Positions 51,131 through 60,234 of a DNA stretch of 64,000 bases are shown piece after piece. Made by a program: the position numbers and the translations under genes. The DNA is from DASWJZ01 sp963814905 (GTDB lineage: Bacteria; Pseudomonadota; Alphaproteobacteria; Rhizobiales; Afifellaceae). The stretch covers positions 558,001 to 622,000 of the forward strand of contig CAWFEM010000015.1 in assembly GCA_963814905.1 (NCBI GenBank). Reading direction: 5' to 3'. Numbering within the stretch: the first letter of the stretch is position 1; each line of letters starts with the position of its first letter. The notes below the pieces were generated by a model, which worked only from the letters and a program-made list of their open reading frames with translations, had not been told where the DNA came from and searched no databases.

Positions 51131-51553
51131 ATGACCTCCTCTTCCACCCCCGCTCCTCCCCTCGTTTCGATGCGCGGCATCTGCAAGCGCTTCGGCGCCG
51201 TGCAGGCCGCCGACGGCGTCGACCTGACGGTGAACGCCGGCGATATCCTCGGCCTCCTCGGCGAGAACGGCGCCGGCAAGACGACGCTGATGAACGTGCT
51301 CTTCGGCACCTATGCTGCCGACGCCGGGACGATCGAGGTGGAAGGCCGTCACGTCGCGATCCGCAATTCCGCCGACGCGCTGAACTTCGGTATCGGCATG
51401 GTGCACCAGCACTTCGAGCTCGTGCCGCGCCACACCGTCCTGGAGAACCTGCTCGTCGGCAAGGCCGGGCCCGACGGACGGCTGACGCGTTCGCTCGCGA
51501 TCGAGCGGCTGAAGACGATCGGCGGCGACTATCACCTGGAGCTCGACTCCTGA
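51131..51553 (+). CDS. ABC ATPase, 5' open fragment
   Basis: The 140-residue N-terminal fragment with Walker A and the Q-loop (GIGMVHQHFELVPRHTVLENLLVG). The frame stops 5 bp after the inserted base. Confidence 0.6.
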   Translation: MTSSSTPAPPLVSMRGICKRFGAVQAADGVDLTVNAGDILGLLGENGAGKTTLMNVLFGTYAADAGTIEVEGRHVAIRNSADALNFGIGMVHQHFELVPRHTVLENLLVGKAGPDGRLTRSLAIERLKTIGGDYHLELDS

Positions 51554-52182
51554 CCGGCTCGTCGGCGACCTCACCGTCGGCGAGCAGCAGCGCGTGGAGA
51601 TCGCCAAGTCGCTGGTGCGCGGCGCGCGCATCCTCGTCCTCGACGAGCCGACCGCGACGCTGACGCCGCACGAAGCCGACGGGCTCTTTCGCGCGCTGCG
51701 CTCCATGGCGGATCGCGGCATGGGCGTGATCTTCATCTCCCACAAGCTCGGTGAGGTGCTCGAGATCACCAACCGCATCACCGTGATGCGCCACGGGCGC
51801 GTCGTCGCGGAGCGCGACAATGACGGCACGCTCTCGAAGCCGGAGCTGGCGCGGCTGATGTGCGGCCGCGACCTGGTGCCTCCGCAGAAGCCACCGGTGG
51901 AGCCGGGAGAACCACTGCTGACGCTCGACCGTGTCAGCGCGCACGGCTACGGCAAGGGTGGACTGGACGACGTTTCGCTGACGCTCCGCGCCGGCGAGAT
52001 CGTCGGCATCGCCGGCGTGTCCGGCAACGGCCAGCGCGAGCTCGCCGACCTCATCGCCGGCGTGCTTCAGCCCGTGAGCGGCACGATCGCGGTCGGTGGC
52101 GAGATCGTCGCGCACGCCTCTCCCAAAGCGATGCAGGCGCTGAAGGTCGGCCGCGATCCCGGAGGACCGGCTGACGACGGGC

Positions 52183-52665
52183 ATGATCGCCGCGCTGCCG
52201 CTGTCGGAATCGATGGCGCTGCCCTGGCTCGACGAACCGCCCTTCAGCCGTCACGGCATCCTCGACCGCGGCGCGATCCGCCGCTTCGCCACCGACGAGA
52301 TCGCCCGCTTCGACATCCGCACGTCGGGCCCCGACGCACGCACCGGCACGCTTTCCGGCGGCAATCTGCAGAAGGCGCTTCTCGCCCGCGAGATCGCGCG
52401 CGACCCGAAGATCCTGCTCGCGGCGCAGCCGACGCGCGGCATCGACGTCGGCGCGACGGAATTCATCCACGGCCAGTTCCTGGCGATGCGCGCCGCCGGC
52501 GGCGCCGTGCTCCTGATCAGCGAGGACCTGGAGGAGATCTTCGCGCTCTCCGACCGTATCGCCGTCATGTACGGCGGGCGGATCATGGCCGACATGCCGG
52601 TCGCCGAGGCGAGCGTGGAACGCGTCGGGCTTCTGATGGCGGGCATCGAGGAGAAGGCGGCGTGA
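52183..52665 (+). CDS. ABC ATPase, 3' open fragment
   Basis: About 160 residues of the second ATPase domain, with signature LSGGNLQKALLAREIA, Walker B ILLAAQPTRGIDVGA and C-terminal switch LLISEDLEE. Its stop overlaps the GTG of the first permease. Confidence 0.6.
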   Translation: MIAALPLSESMALPWLDEPPFSRHGILDRGAIRRFATDEIARFDIRTSGPDARTGTLSGGNLQKALLAREIARDPKILLAAQPTRGIDVGATEFIHGQFLAMRAAGGAVLLISEDLEEIFALSDRIAVMYGGRIMADMPVAEASVERVGLLMAGIEEKAA

Positions 52666-53732
52666 TCCGCGTGCGCCTGGAACGACGGCAGGAGACGCCG
52701 CTCTACCTCCAGATCGCGATCCCGATCGCCGCGGTGATCGTGACGCTGATCCTGTGCAGCGGCCTCGTGGCGCTCTCCGGCGCCAACGTCATCGAAGCCT
52801 ACCGCCTTCTCCTCTTCGCCGCCTTTGAGTCGAAATACGACATCCAGGACACGCTGGTGAAAGCCTCGCCGCTGCTCTTCACCGGTCTCGCCGTCCTTGT
52901 CGCCTTCCGCGCGAAATTCTGGAACATCGGCGCGGAAGGCCAGCTCATGGCCGGCGCCATCGCCGCCTGCTTCATCGGCGAGCGCGCATGGCTTCCCGCG
53001 TTCAGCCTGGTGCCGCTGATGGTCGTCGGCGCGGCCATCTTCGGGGCGCTCTGGGCGCTGCTGCCGGCGCTTCTGAAAGTGCGGCTCAAGGTCGACGACG
53101 TCGTCACAACGCTGCTTTTGAACTTCATCATGCTCTACGGCGTGACCGCGCTCCTCGAAGGTCCGTGGCGCGACGGCAGCGGCTATCCGAACGCGCCCTC
53201 GATCCGCCTGGAGGCGGAGTTTCCCGTGCTCCCCTTCATCAACGTGCATCTCGGCGTGCTCCTCGCGCTCTTCGCCGCGCTGCTCGTCTGGTGGATGATG
53301 GCGAGGACCACGCTCGGGTTCAAAATCCGCGCCGTGGGGGAAAACCCCGCGGCGTCGAACTATGCCGGCGTGAAGGTCGGGCGGGTCGTCGTCATCGCCG
53401 CGCTCATCTCCGGCGCGCTCGCGGGACTTGCCGGCGCCGGCGAGGTGGGCGGCGTGCGCTTCCAGGTGACCTCCGACCTCACCTCCGGCTACGGCTACGC
53501 CGGCATCGTCGTCGCGACGCTTGCGGAATTGAACCCGCTCGGCGCGATTCCCGCCGCACTCTTCTTCGCCATCATCTTCAACGGCGCCGGCACCATGGCG
53601 CGCGCAACCGGCGTGCCGATCTATCTCGCCGACGTCATCCAGGGCATCGCGCTCGTCACCATGGTCGCGGGAAGGCTGTTCGCGGTCTACCGGTTACGCA
53701 TCGTACGCACGCAGGCGATGGAGGCCGCCTGA
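52662..53732 (+). CDS. nucleoside-type ABC permease 1
   Basis: A 356-residue inner-membrane permease of the BPD_transp_2 family. GTG 52662 overlaps the ATPase stop (GTGA). Blocks: FTGLAVLVAFRAKFWNIGAEGQLMAGAIAA, KVDDVVTTLLLNFIMLYG and GFKIRAVGENPAASNYAG; about ten hydrophobic helices. With the second permease it forms the channel. A longer frame that begins in the middle of the ATPase is only the frameshift artefact. Confidence 0.9.
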   Translation: MIRVRLERRQETPLYLQIAIPIAAVIVTLILCSGLVALSGANVIEAYRLLLFAAFESKYDIQDTLVKASPLLFTGLAVLVAFRAKFWNIGAEGQLMAGAIAACFIGERAWLPAFSLVPLMVVGAAIFGALWALLPALLKVRLKVDDVVTTLLLNFIMLYGVTALLEGPWRDGSGYPNAPSIRLEAEFPVLPFINVHLGVLLALFAALLVWWMMARTTLGFKIRAVGENPAASNYAGVKVGRVVVIAALISGALAGLAGAGEVGGVRFQVTSDLTSGYGYAGIVVATLAELNPLGAIPAALFFAIIFNGAGTMARATGVPIYLADVIQGIALVTMVAGRLFAVYRLRIVRTQAMEAA

Positions 53733-54673
53733 TGGACCTCCTCTCCACGCTCCTCGACGCCGGCTTCTTCGCCGCGCTCGTTCGTATCTCCACGCCGCTT
53801 CTCTTCGCGACACTGGGCGAGCTCTATGCGGAGCGCTCAGGCGTTCTCAATCTCGGCATCGAGGGGATCATGCTGCTCGGCGCGATGATGGGCTTCACCG
53901 CCGCCTACTTTACCGGCAGCCTGTGGCTCGGCGTCCTTGCCGCACTCCTGACCGGCATGCTCGCCGGTCTCCTGATGACCTTCCTCGCCGTGGTGCTCGG
54001 CGTCAGCCAGCACGTCTCCGGCATCGGTACGACGCTGCTGGCGACCGGCCTTGCCTTCTACCTCTATCGCCTCATCTTCGGGCAGCCGACCTCGCCCCCC
54101 AACATCGTGCCGTTCCAGCCGCTGCCGATCCCGCTTCTTTCCGACATTCCGTTCATCGGACCGGTTCTCTTCAATCAGACGCCGCTCACCTATCTCGCGC
54201 TCCTCGCCGTCCCGGCGACGGCGTGGCTGCTTTATCGGACGCCGTGGGGCCTCGATTTGCGCACCGTCGGGGAGAACCCGCGCGCCGCCGATGCCGCCGG
54301 CGTCAGCGTCTGGGGCATGCGCGCGCAGGCCCTCGTCATCGGCAGCGCGCTGATGGCGGCAGGCGGCGCTTATCTCACCATCTCGCAATTCAACGCCTTC
54401 ACCTTCGGCGTCGTCTCCGGGCGCGGCTGGGTGGCGATCGCGCTCGTCGTCTTCGGCATGTGGAGCCCGTGGCGCTGCGCCGCCGGCGCATTGCTCTTTG
54501 CAGCGCTCGAGGCCTTGCAGCTCAGGCTCCAGGCGCACAACGTCCTGAACCTGCCCTACCAGGTGTTCCTGATGCTGCCTTTCGTCATGACCATCGTCGC
54601 AATGGCGCTCGTCTCCCGCAACGCACGCGCGCCCGCCGCGCTGCTCGTGCCCTTCCGCAAGGAGGAGCGCTGA
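53732..54673 (+). CDS. nucleoside-type ABC permease 2
   Basis: A 313-residue permease of the BPD_transp_2 family with TLGELYAERSGVLNLGIEGIMLLGAMMG, LGVSQHVSGIGTTLLATGLAFYLYRL and RTVGENPRAADAAGVSV. The stop of permease 1 and this ATG overlap by 1 bp (TGATG). Together with the other cluster genes it is expected to import nucleosides or nucleobases. Confidence 0.92.
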   Translation: MDLLSTLLDAGFFAALVRISTPLLFATLGELYAERSGVLNLGIEGIMLLGAMMGFTAAYFTGSLWLGVLAALLTGMLAGLLMTFLAVVLGVSQHVSGIGTTLLATGLAFYLYRLIFGQPTSPPNIVPFQPLPIPLLSDIPFIGPVLFNQTPLTYLALLAVPATAWLLYRTPWGLDLRTVGENPRAADAAGVSVWGMRAQALVIGSALMAAGGAYLTISQFNAFTFGVVSGRGWVAIALVVFGMWSPWRCAAGALLFAALEALQLRLQAHNVLNLPYQVFLMLPFVMTIVAMALVSRNARAPAALLVPFRKEER

Positions 54674-54701
54674 TGGAGCGAAGAGCTGGATACGCGGTTC
54701 T

Positions 54702-54829
54702 GCGTGCTTCGAGGTTCCGCTTCGCGGAGCACCTCAGCATGAGGAACCTTGTAGACGCCAACAGCCAACTTCCCTCATCCTGAGGTGCCCGGTCCTGGGC
54801 TTGTCGAAGGGACGGGCCTCGAAGGACGC
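54702..54829. repeat. imperfect inverted repeat element
   Basis: The left arm (54702-54745, GCGTGCTTCGAGG followed later by ACCTCAGCATGAGG) and right arm (54772-54829, CCCTCATCCTGAGGT and later CCTCGAAGGACGC) are inverted copies with internal drift. This element type is common in Hyphomicrobiales intergenic DNA. It fills the gap between permease 2 and the amidohydrolase. Confidence 0.75.
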
Positions 54830-54852
54830 AACGCGCTGACGCAGGGCTATCA

Positions 54853-56142
54853 ATGACTTTCGACCTTCTCCTCAAGAACGCCAGCCTCCCCGACGGGCGG
54901 GAAAACGTCGACATCGCCTGCGCCGGCGGCAAGATCGCGGCGATCGAGCCGAACATAGCTGCAGACGGCGCGCGGAAAATCGACGCGACGGGACGGCTCG
55001 TCTCGCCACCCTTCATCGATTGCCACTTCCACATGGACGCGACCCTCTCGCTCGGCCTGCCGCGCATGAACCAGTCGGGCACGCTTCTCGAGGGCATTGC
55101 TCTTTGGGGAGAGCTTAAGCCGCTGTTGACACCGGAAGCCGTGGCGGAGCGAGCGCTTCGCTATTGCGACCTCGCTGTCTCGAAAGGACTGCTCGCGGTC
55201 CGCAGCCATGTCGACATCTGCGACGACCGGCTGACCGCCGTCGATGCGCTGCTTGAGGTGAAGCGGAAGGTCGCGCCCTATCTCGACCTGCAGCTCGTTG
55301 CCTTCCCGCAGGATGGCTATTTCCGTTCAAAGACGGCCGCGGAGAACCTCGAGCGCGCGCTCGACAAGGGCGTCGACGTGGTGGGCGGCATCCCGCATTT
55401 CGAGCGCACCATGGCGGACGGGGCGAAAAGCGTGAAGGCGCTCTGCGAGATCGCCGAGAAGCGCGGGCTCCTGGTCGACATGCATTGCGACGAGACCGAC
55501 GATCCGATGTCGCGCCACATCGAGGCGCTCGCCTATGAGACGACGCGACTGGGGCTCGAAGGCCGCGTCGCCGGCTCGCACCTGACCTCCATGCATTCCA
55601 TGGACAACTACTACGTCTCCAAGCTCCTGCCGCTGATCGCCGAGGCCGGCGTGCACGCCATCCCGAACCCGCTCATCAACATTACACTGCAAGGCCGCCA
55701 CGACACCTACCCGAAGCGGCGCGGCATGACGCGCGTGCCGGAGATGCGCCAACACGGCATCAATGTCGCCTTCGGTCAGGATTGCTGCATGGACCCCTGG
55801 TATTCGCTGGGCGGCGCCGACATGCTCGACGTGGCGCATATGGGGCTGCACGTGGCGCAGATGACGAGCCGCGAAGCGATGCGCTATGCGTTCGAGGCTG
55901 TGACCACCAATCCGGCGAACGTCATGCATCTCGACGGCTATGGGCTGGCGGTCGGGAAGAATGCCGACATGGTGGTGCTGCAGGCACACGATACGATCGA
56001 GGCGATCCGGCTCAGAGCCCGTCGCCTCTTCGTGATCCGACGCGGGAAGGTGATCGCCGAGACGCCGCCGGAGATCGCCGCGCTTAACCTGCCGTCGCGG
56101 CCGGAAAGCCTCGATCCGGCAAGCTATTTCCCGAAAGCCTGA
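54853..56142 (+). CDS. cytosine-deaminase-like amidohydrolase
   Basis: A 429-residue metal-dependent amidohydrolase. DCHFHMDATLSLG has the HxH pair (His58, His60); DMHCDETDDPMSRHIE, GSHLTSMHSMDNYY and GQDCCMDPWYSLGGADMLDVAHMG match the CodA/AtzC group. Probable reaction is deamination of cytosine, isoguanine or related compounds. Its position at the end of the BMP transporter cluster fits salvage of imported nucleobases. Confidence 0.9.
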   Translation: MTFDLLLKNASLPDGRENVDIACAGGKIAAIEPNIAADGARKIDATGRLVSPPFIDCHFHMDATLSLGLPRMNQSGTLLEGIALWGELKPLLTPEAVAERALRYCDLAVSKGLLAVRSHVDICDDRLTAVDALLEVKRKVAPYLDLQLVAFPQDGYFRSKTAAENLERALDKGVDVVGGIPHFERTMADGAKSVKALCEIAEKRGLLVDMHCDETDDPMSRHIEALAYETTRLGLEGRVAGSHLTSMHSMDNYYVSKLLPLIAEAGVHAIPNPLINITLQGRHDTYPKRRGMTRVPEMRQHGINVAFGQDCCMDPWYSLGGADMLDVAHMGLHVAQMTSREAMRYAFEAVTTNPANVMHLDGYGLAVGKNADMVVLQAHDTIEAIRLRARRLFVIRRGKVIAETPPEIAALNLPSRPESLDPASYFPKA

Positions 56143-56271
56143 GGGTCCGAAGGGCGCGGACGAAACATTTCGCCGCGACCCACGCAACCGTTTCGCCGCA
56201 ACGATGAAACCAAAGCCCGCGCGGCTGTGCTAAGGCATGCTGCGCTTTTCTTCGATCCGACGGAGCCGATC

Positions 56272-56562
56272 ATGCGAAGACTGCCTTTCCTTGCGCTTGC
56301 GTTGCTGACCGCGAGCACGTCGATCGCCGAGGCTCGGCCGAACACCATGACGATGAGCTGCGGCCAGGCGGCGGCGACGGTCGCGCGCGCCGGCGCGATC
56401 GTGCTCTCCACCGGTGTCCACACCTATGCGCGCTTCGTCGTCCACAACGGCTTCTGCATCCCGGGCCAGGTCGTAAGGCCGGCAACTGCGCCGACGCTCG
56501 ACAACCCGTTCTGCACGGTGGGCTATATCTGTGAAGAGCGGCAACGCCGCGAGGATTTCTAG
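56272..56562 (+). CDS. small secreted cysteine-containing protein
   Basis: A 96-residue protein with a signal peptide (RRLPFLALALLTASTSIAEA, cleavage ~21) and a short mature part: MSCGQAAATVARAGAIVLSTGVHTYARFVVHNGFCIPGQV, then APTLDNPFCTVGYICEE. The pattern TxTYxRFV, FCxPG and NPxCxVGYxC recurs in uncharacterised Hyphomicrobiales proteins; four Cys suggest two disulfides. ATG 56272 after GGAG. Function unknown. Confidence 0.7.
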   Translation: MRRLPFLALALLTASTSIAEARPNTMTMSCGQAAATVARAGAIVLSTGVHTYARFVVHNGFCIPGQVVRPATAPTLDNPFCTVGYICEERQRREDF

Positions 56563-57037
56563 GGCGCCTTCCATCCGCTGGAATCCGGTTCCTGCCCGGG
56601 CTTAGTCCCGTAATCCCCGGATTTCACACAGGACGATATTCCGGCTCTCGACGGCTCCATCTTTTTCGGTGATCGTCGCGTCCGTGAGAGGGCGGACGGT
56701 TCGACGCAAGGCAGGTCGGACGATACGTCCGGGTCTCTCGCCCGCGCCGGGGTCCCTTGGGATTTCGGGTTGTCTCGCGGGTCATCGGGCAGGCGGCGCC
56801 GCAGAAATGCGTGTGTGGTTCCCGGTGAGCCGATGCTCCATGAACGGCGGCCAAACCGTTCGATGGCTTGCCCGATCCGCGGTCGGGCGGGACCTGGGAC
56901 TTCAGCGCTGAGGCGCTCAGGTTCAGACCCAGGCGGTGCGGCGGAGCGCTGAGAGGCGTGAAGTCACATGAGCAGGGCTGATAGGGAGGCGTCGGTTGGC
57001 TCGTCCAAACGGCGCCTTTCCTATTTCTCGCGACACC
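56563..57037. other. 475-bp intergenic stretch without a recognised gene
   Basis: Between the small secreted gene and convergent emrB, short open frames on both strands have no ribosome sites or recognisable features. The only structured element is a hairpin near 56988-57016. The sequence is GC-rich, with nothing to suggest a decayed gene I can name. Confidence 0.5.
56988..57016 (+). terminator. hairpin downstream of the emrB end
   Basis: GGCGTCGGTTGG (56988-56999) pairs with CCAAACGGCGCC (57005-57016) apart from one mismatch and a wobble. On the plus strand it is followed by TTTCCTATTTC. It lies 22 bp past the emrB stop on the other strand, so it may terminate traffic in both directions. 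Confidence 0.4.
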
Positions 57038-58579
57038 TCACTCCATCGCCGCGGCCGGGGCTTCCACCACCACCGCGGCCTTCCGGCGCAGCATCAACAG
57101 CATCGGGATGCAAGCGAGCGTGACGACCGCCATCAGCTTGAAGTCGTCGAGAAAGCTGATCATCTGCGCCTGCGTTGTCGCCAGCTTGTTCAGATAAGCG
57201 AGCGCCTCGACGCTACCGTTCGCCGCTGACAATCCGCCCGGAAGAACGAAATCGTCGAGCGCCGGATTGAACGGCGTCACGTTGGCGGCGAGCTCGGCGT
57301 GATTGATCTGCGTGTTCTGCGCAAGCAGCGTCGCCATGATGGAGACGCCGATGCTCGATCCGAGATTGCGTACCAGTGAGAAGAGGCTGGTCGCCTCGGT
57401 GCGGTACTCGGGATTCAACGTCGCGAATGCGAGCGTCGATAGCGGCACGAAGATGAGGCCGAGCCCCAGGCCCTGCACGACGCCGGTGACGACGATGGGT
57501 CCGGCGCCCATCTCGGGGCTGAACGCCGTCATGTCCCAAAGCGAATAGGCGGTGAGCAACAGCCCGACGAAAATGAGCAGGCGCGCGTCGACCCTGCGCA
57601 CCAACCGCCCGACCACGATCATCGAAACCATCGTCCCCACACCTCGCGGCGCCAGGACCAGCCCGCTGGTGATGACCGGATAGCCGAGGATGTTCTGCAT
57701 CATCGGCGGCAACAGCGCCAAGGTGGCGAGCAGGATGATGCCGATGACGAAGATGAAGGTCAGGCCGATCGCGAAGTTGCGGTCCTTCAGCATCGGCAGC
57801 TCGATGAACGGCGCCGGAGCCGTCATCACGTGGACGACGAACATCCAGAGCGCCGCGGCCATCAGCCCCGTCTCGACAAGGATCTCGGTGGAGGAGAACC
57901 AGTCGAGCTGCTCGCCGCGATCGAGCATCATCTGCAGTGCCCCGATCGCCAGCGACAGAAGCGCGAAGCCGATCAGATCGAAGCGCCGCTCGCGGAGCTT
58001 CGTCTCGGGCAGAAATACGAGCACGCCGATGAGCGCAACGAAGCCGACCGGCACGTTCACATAGAACGCCCAGCGCCAATTGAAGGAATCCGTCAGCCAG
58101 CCGCCGAGCGTCGGGCCGACGATCGGCCCCACCATGATGCCGGCGCCCCAGATCGCCATCGCCTGGCCGTGCTTCTCGCGCGGATTGATGTCGAGCAGCA
58201 CCGCTTGCGACAGCGGCACGAGTCCGGCGCCGAAGGCGCCCTGGGCAATGCGGAAGAGCACCATCTCCTCGAGGCTGGTGGCGATTCCGCACAGCATGGA
58301 AGCGAGGGTGAAGCCGGTGATGCAGATCAGAAAGAGCCGCTTGCGGCCGATGCGGTCGCTGACCCAGCCGGTCAGCGGCGTCGCGATCGCCGCGGCGACG
58401 ATATAGGAGGTGAGAACCCAGGTGATCGTGTCCTGCGCCGCGTTCAGGCTCCCCTGCATGTTGGGAAGCGCGACGTTGGCGATCGTCGTATCGAGCACCT
58501 GCATGATCGTCGCGAGCATGATCGCGACGGTAATCAGCCCGCGGTTCGGCACCGCCCCGGCGGCCGCCTCGGCAGTCAT
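57038..58579 (-). CDS. emrB: DHA2 family MFS multidrug transporter (EmrB-like)
   Basis: A 513-residue 14-helix drug/H+ antiporter. LDTTIANVALPNMQGSL is the substrate-helix signature, WVSDRIGRKR is motif A, and GAGIMVGPIVGPTLGG is motif C. It pairs with EmrA, whose gene overlaps by 4 bp, to pump hydrophobic compounds across both membranes with a TolC-like channel not present here. Confidence 0.94.
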   Translation of the reverse strand: MTAEAAAGAVPNRGLITVAIMLATIMQVLDTTIANVALPNMQGSLNAAQDTITWVLTSYIVAAAIATPLTGWVSDRIGRKRLFLICITGFTLASMLCGIATSLEEMVLFRIAQGAFGAGLVPLSQAVLLDINPREKHGQAMAIWGAGIMVGPIVGPTLGGWLTDSFNWRWAFYVNVPVGFVALIGVLVFLPETKLRERRFDLIGFALLSLAIGALQMMLDRGEQLDWFSSTEILVETGLMAAALWMFVVHVMTAPAPFIELPMLKDRNFAIGLTFIFVIGIILLATLALLPPMMQNILGYPVITSGLVLAPRGVGTMVSMIVVGRLVRRVDARLLIFVGLLLTAYSLWDMTAFSPEMGAGPIVVTGVVQGLGLGLIFVPLSTLAFATLNPEYRTEATSLFSLVRNLGSSIGVSIMATLLAQNTQINHAELAANVTPFNPALDDFVLPGGLSAANGSVEALAYLNKLATTQAQMISFLDDFKLMAVVTLACIPMLLMLRRKAAVVVEAPAAAME

Positions 58580-59700
58580 GGACGCGCCATCGCCTCCGGG
58601 ATCGGGTGCACCGCGTTGCCGGCGCCGAAGAGGAAGGCGAGTGTCGCGTTACGGTGCTTGGTGTCGACCTCCACAGAGGCGCTCAGTCCGGCCCTGAAGG
58701 AAAGCGGCTCCTGCGGCGGATCGAGCGCGATCCTCACCGGCACGCGCTGCACGACCTTCACCCAGTTGCCGGTCGCGTTCTGCGCCGGAAGCAGCGAGAA
58801 CTCCGCGCCGGTGCCGGCACCGATCGAGGCGACCTTTCCGGTCAGCTTCTGGCCCGGATAGGCGTCGAGCGAGATCGTCGCCTCCTGCCCCGGCTGCATA
58901 TAGGTGAGGTCGGTCTCCTTGAAGTTGGCCTCAATCCAGGTCTTTCCGCTTTCCACGATCGCCAGCACCGACGTGCCCACGCCAATATATTGCCCCTCCT
59001 TCAGCCGGTCCGTCTGGCTGACGACGCCGGCCGCCGGAGCGCGAACCTCCGCGTGCTTCAGGTCGAGCGCGGCTTTATCGCGCTGCGCGATGGCCTGGCG
59101 GACGAGCGGATGATCGTCGGTCTCGATATTCGGATCGCCGGTGAGCGCCGCCCTCGTACCCTCCAGGGCCTGCTCATCTTTCGTCAGCGTCTGCTTGGCG
59201 GCTTGAAGGTCGTTCTCCGCTTCATCGAACTGCGCATGCGACGAGGTCCCGGACTGCGTCAGCTTCTGATAGCGGTCGAAGACCTTCTGTTTGTAGTCGA
59301 GGTCATCGCGTGCTTGTCGCAGCTCCGCCTCGGCCTGGCGATAGGCGGAGCGCATCTGCTCCACCTGCAGCCGCGCCGCGGCGACGCCGGCCTCCGCCTG
59401 TTCATAGGCGATCTGGTAGGCCTCCGGGTCGATGCGGAAGAGCAGAGCGCCGGCGGCAACCTGTTCGTTCTCGGCGACGGCCACGTCGGTGATATGACCG
59501 GCAACCTCGGAGACGATGGTCACCATGTCCTGCTGCAGATAGGCGTTGTCGGTGGAGACGTAGCGCCCCGCCAGCAGCCAGAAATACCCGCCGACCACGA
59601 TCAGCAGGACCGGTACCACGAACATTGCCGTCCTGCGGTTCAGGTAGCGCCGCCAGCGCGACGGCGTCGCGTGCGGTTTGGATTCACTCAACTCGCTCAT
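58576..59700 (-). CDS. emrA: HlyD family membrane-fusion protein (EmrA-like)
   Basis: A 374-residue periplasmic adaptor. One N-terminal helix (~25-47), a lipoyl-type segment (VSEVAGHITDVAVAENEQVAAGALLF), a long helical hairpin (~95-180), and a C-terminal beta-barrel (GTEFSLLPAQNATGNWVKVVQRVPVRI). It bridges EmrB to the outer membrane channel. 4-bp overlaps on both sides join marR-emrA-emrB as one transcript. Confidence 0.93.
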   Translation of the reverse strand: MSELSESKPHATPSRWRRYLNRRTAMFVVPVLLIVVGGYFWLLAGRYVSTDNAYLQQDMVTIVSEVAGHITDVAVAENEQVAAGALLFRIDPEAYQIAYEQAEAGVAAARLQVEQMRSAYRQAEAELRQARDDLDYKQKVFDRYQKLTQSGTSSHAQFDEAENDLQAAKQTLTKDEQALEGTRAALTGDPNIETDDHPLVRQAIAQRDKAALDLKHAEVRAPAAGVVSQTDRLKEGQYIGVGTSVLAIVESGKTWIEANFKETDLTYMQPGQEATISLDAYPGQKLTGKVASIGAGTGAEFSLLPAQNATGNWVKVVQRVPVRIALDPPQEPLSFRAGLSASVEVDTKHRNATLAFLFGAGNAVHPIPEAMARP

Positions 59701-60221
59701 TTCGCGTTCCGTTTTTGCAGATTGCCGGCCTTTTGCTGGTCGCCAATTTCTTGCCGATCGAATGCGTTATCGGCCTCGCCGCTTCGCTCCGAGAGCGCGT
59801 CACGTATCGATCGAAGGCCGTGCTTCATCGCCTCGATCTCACCCGGCGCGAGCCCGGCCGTAATCTCTTCGATCACGCACCGGCCGACGCTGCGGATGCT
59901 GTCCAGGTTCGCGTTGCCCGCCTCGGAGAGAGCGAGGATGCGGGCGCGCTTGTCGTTCGGGTCGGCGCTGCGCACCACCAGGCCCGCCTCCTCCATGCGA
60001 TCGAGATGGCGGCTGAGCGTGATCGGCTCGATCTCCAGGATATCAGCCAAGCCCGCTTGGTTAATGCCCTCGTTGACCGCCAGATAAGCGAGCACCTGCC
60101 ACTGCGCGCGCGTCATCCCGACTTCACGCGCCCGCTGGTCGAAGCGCTTGCGCAGAAGCCGCGCCGTGTCGGCGATCAGGAAGCCGAGGCTGTTCGTCTT
60201 CACCCATTTCAGGTCTTGCAT
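59697..60221 (-). CDS. MarR family transcriptional regulator
   Basis: A 174-residue winged-helix regulator; the recognition helix region is NQAGLADILEIEPITLSRHLDRMEEAGLVVR, with RSADPNDKRARI in the wing. It probably represses its own operon with emrAB, relieved by drug-like ligands. ATG 60221 is chosen because the ORF start at 60242 is a TTG within the operator palindrome. Confidence 0.9.
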   Translation of the reverse strand: MQDLKWVKTNSLGFLIADTARLLRKRFDQRAREVGMTRAQWQVLAYLAVNEGINQAGLADILEIEPITLSRHLDRMEEAGLVVRSADPNDKRARILALSEAGNANLDSIRSVGRCVIEEITAGLAPGEIEAMKHGLRSIRDALSERSGEADNAFDRQEIGDQQKAGNLQKRNAK

Positions 60222-60234
60222 GGGGCGATATATA

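Larger units (their letters stand above)
51131..52665 (+). pseudogene. BMP-cluster ABC ATP-binding protein, two frameshifts
   Basis: Three frames together give a normal ~510-residue double-domain ATPase of the sugar/nucleoside type (YtfR/NupA-like). The first frame ends at LELDS*; dropping T 51548 restores LDPDRLVGDLTVGEQQRVEIAK, the ABC signature. The second frame runs to ALKVGRDPGG; dropping G 52155 restores ALKVGRIPEDRLTTGMIAALPLS. Both are +1 insertions. Walker A (GENGAGKT, residues 44-51) and Walker B survive. Without these domains the transporter would not work, so it is either inactive or the bases are wrong. Confidence 0.8.

Noticed and set aside
56624..56911. Short frames in the 475-bp gap
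   Set aside because: They have no ribosome site, no conserved pattern and Arg/Pro-rich shadow composition.
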